A DNA stretch of 7,372 nucleotides from an uncultured Rhodocyclaceae bacterium (GTDB lineage Bacteria > Pseudomonadota > Gammaproteobacteria > Burkholderiales > Rhodocyclaceae), in assembly GCA_937892345.1 (NCBI GenBank), contig CALAGF010000033.1, positions 1-7,372 of the forward strand, in the 5' to 3' direction. A program made the translations under genes and the position numbers. Position 1 is the stretch's first letter; every line of letters starts with the position of its first letter. This document shows, piece after piece, positions 6,901 through 7,372 of this stretch. The notes below the pieces were generated by a model, which worked only from the letters and a program-made list of their open reading frames with translations, made no database searches and was not told the origin of the DNA.

Positions 6901-7167
6901 CGATTCGGCCAGTGGCTCGACAAGACCATCCATCAGCCGCGCCACGCCGCAACCTTCGCCACCATTGAAACCTTACATCTCCGGGTACACGCGCTGGCCG
7001 CCGACTTGCTCAAGCGGCGTTCGCAGGGTCACGATGTCGAAGCTTTGGCCGGTATGGCGGAACTTCACGCACTCTGGGACGCGCTGCTGGTCCACCTCGA
7101 ATACCTGTTGAAGGACGATCCGCGCAGCCTGGCGCCGTCGTCTGGAGGCGGATCAAACTGTCGATAG
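3955..7167 (+). CDS. Membrane sensor GGDEF-EAL c-di-GMP enzyme with C-terminal zinc-binding (CZB-like) domain
   Basis: The protein is 1070 residues from the ATG at 3955, which has a GGGGGG ribosome site (3946-3951) and opens into membrane helix 1 (residues 9-29). A longer frame from 3841 overlaps the previous gene and adds 38 residues of non-domain sequence. Domains in order are a periplasmic Cache-like sensor (30-297), helix 2 (298-319), HAMP (320-372), PAS (380-490), GGDEF (500-665), EAL (675-920) and a CZB-like domain (950-1050). The cyclase site is intact (GGDEF 583-587) and preceded by the inhibitory RxxD site (REGD 574-577). The phosphodiesterase site also looks intact: EAL 712-714, VNISGFHLQ, ELEVLES, DDFGTGYSSL from 833, LKIDQSF, AEGVET and GQGYGIARPM. 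Both making and degrading c-di-GMP is therefore possible. The C-terminal domain has His956, Cys982 (HHQCRFGQWL), His1008 and His1012, spaced like the zinc ligands of E. coli DgcZ. The adjacent binding lipoprotein is a likely input partner. Confidence 0.92.
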   Translation: MRLNLTQRFIVYLIVLSILPLLVVGLSAIHLSNQALEHETRSSAIQQAHDKAALLNGQMAQIEALIANISGVEQIVEAVSAEPPDGDVFTRLATQAQIGYVLNNYINLDGLVSIDIFTLGGSHYHVGDTLVSNNLDVTAREQLIAETLAAPSRIHWAGVQANLNRDSAHRQVVTVARVIRRFDLATSREVPVALLLINYDPHQIRREFSKAGVSEDRLLIVLDGRDRLVYHPDPARLGSHAEPALIAQLAEAHSATVTINAASGVLISQVALHAPGWRLAILVPEETRYRSAQAIGRTTTVAMLVSLLIVGVGAVLFARRVVQPIRDVARRFGQLRDLPDAELLPLAPRGDDEIGNLSRGFNAFLDGLNVRRQSDAKLQLAASVFSHAREGIVITDADGHIIEVNDAFTRITGYPRNEVLGRNPRILSSGRHDRAFYDEMWRDLRTRGYWEGEVWNMRKSGQEYAQSLAIAAVRGSDQQTSHYVALFSDITRQKDNEQQLRHIAHFDPLTGLPNRVLLADRLEQAIVRVRRSGLPLALAYIDLDGFKSVNDVHGHDVGDQLLVTLAARMKDCLREGDTVARLGGDEFVAVLADLSNQSTAKDLIDRLLSVIAQPVKVDGVVVQVSGSIGISHYPQSDDVDPDQLLRQADQAMYQAKVAGKNRYHIFDTARDASLRGQHEHLERIREGLIKNEFVLHYQPKVNMRSGEVIGAEALIRWQHPDQGLLAPVEFLPPIAQHPLEVELGRWVIDTALTQIAAWQDAGVDLPVSVNISGFHLQQAGFLDELRALLAAHPNVPRGYLELEVLESSALEDIALVSAVIDASATLGVSFALDDFGTGYSSLTYLKRLPAQVLKIDQSFVRDMLQDSDDLAILEGILGLATAFRRRAIAEGVETVAHGETLLRLGCDLGQGYGIARPMAAADLPAWRQRWRPDPRWAHAHCLDRELMPVLIAGVEHRGWIVALGEHLDGRRDAPPPLDHHQCRFGQWLDKTIHQPRHAATFATIETLHLRVHALAADLLKRRSQGHDVEALAGMAELHALWDALLVHLEYLLKDDPRSLAPSSGGGSNCR

Positions 7168-7229
7168 AGAATCCCCCCTGAATCGCCCCGGGTTTGGTGG
7201 AGTCGGCACCGGTCGTAGCTTCCGGACAC

Positions 7230-7317
7230 TTAAAGACCGTCAATCTCCGTGCGGTTCCGCCCCCGCTGCTTGGCTTGATACAGCGCCGCATCGGCTGCGG
7301 CCAGTAACAGGAATAGC
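7230..7317 (-). pseudogene. C-terminal remnant of a second GGDEF gene, cut by a transposon end
   Basis: On the minus strand, 29 codons ending at TAA 7230-7232 read LAAADAALYQAKQRGRNRTE and then IDGL. This is the standard last helix and strand of a GGDEF domain (ADxALYxAKxxGRNR). The coding sequence stops being GGDEF-like at 7317, exactly one base before the Tn402-type inverted repeat, and a TGA (7320-7322, minus) closes the frame inside the repeat. The rest of the gene is absent from the window and may lie beyond the element or be lost. It converges on the GGDEF-EAL gene, leaving 62 bases between them with no clear terminator. Confidence 0.75.
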
Positions 7318-7372
7318 TGTCATTTTCAGAAGACGACTGCACCAGACAACGCGGTTTGAAGGCTGTTGTGCA
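7318..7372 (+). mobile_element. Tn402/Tn5053-family terminal region, IRt type; element body to the right
   Basis: The terminus starts TGTCATTTTCAGAAGACGAC; the 25-base inverted repeat is 7318-7342. After CACCAG come 15 unrelated bases and then GGCTGTTGTGCA at the window edge. By recall, the IRt end of Tn402 and of class 1 integrons has the same blocks at the same 15-base spacing, so this looks like the tni-gene side of a relative rather than an identical copy. The body, presumably with tniA next, runs off the right edge. The inserted end has truncated a GGDEF gene. The outer flank pentamer is ATAGC (7313-7317). Confidence 0.85.

Noticed and set aside
3920..7210. Similar phrases GCGGAGTCGGC (3920) and GTGGAGTCGGC (7197) downstream of two genes
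   Set aside because: About ten bases of similarity in GC-rich DNA, without extension on either side, is expected by chance.
7168..7229. Bidirectional terminator between the converging GGDEF genes
   Set aside because: Only short C- and G-runs around CCCCGGG; no stable hairpin followed by a T tract could be drawn.

Overview
The window looks like accessory DNA from a GC-rich Gram-negative proteobacterium. A beta- or gammaproteobacterium is most likely, judging by the lipoproteins, the c-di-GMP and chemotaxis domains and the Tn402-type transposon ends. No rRNA or other taxonomic marker is present, so this remains an inference.

Left block (1-1675): two leftward genes overlap by four bases. The first encodes a four-helix membrane protein (705-1397) and the second a small putative lipoprotein (193-708). 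They have their own promoter (1470-1498). Just upstream of it lies a transposon end (1575-1675) that, by recall, matches the outer (IRi) end of the class 1 integron 5'-conserved segment. No intI1 gene or cassette is present. The two genes therefore sit where an integron would be expected inside a Tn402-like element.

Middle block (1676-7317): a rightward MntA/HepT (type VII) toxin-antitoxin pair comes first. The HepT frame has no stop codon and runs through a chemoreceptor (MCP) signalling-domain fragment into a periplasmic substrate-binding lipoprotein, giving 600 open codons. The lipoprotein has its own start and signal peptide at 2901. Next is a 1070-residue membrane protein with domain order periplasmic sensor, HAMP, PAS, GGDEF, EAL and CZB-like. 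The lipoprotein and this c-di-GMP enzyme form a likely sensor pair resembling NspS-MbaA, with no transporter genes visible.

Right block (7230-7372): a 29-codon C-terminal scrap of another GGDEF gene lies on the minus strand and is cut exactly at a second Tn402-family inverted repeat (7318-7342). The sequence inside that repeat resembles the IRt (tni-side) end. The two ends are 23/25 identical and both transposon bodies point away from the middle block. The block is therefore bracketed by two same-orientation elements, or by one element on a circular molecule. The adjoining pentamers do not match as a target duplication.
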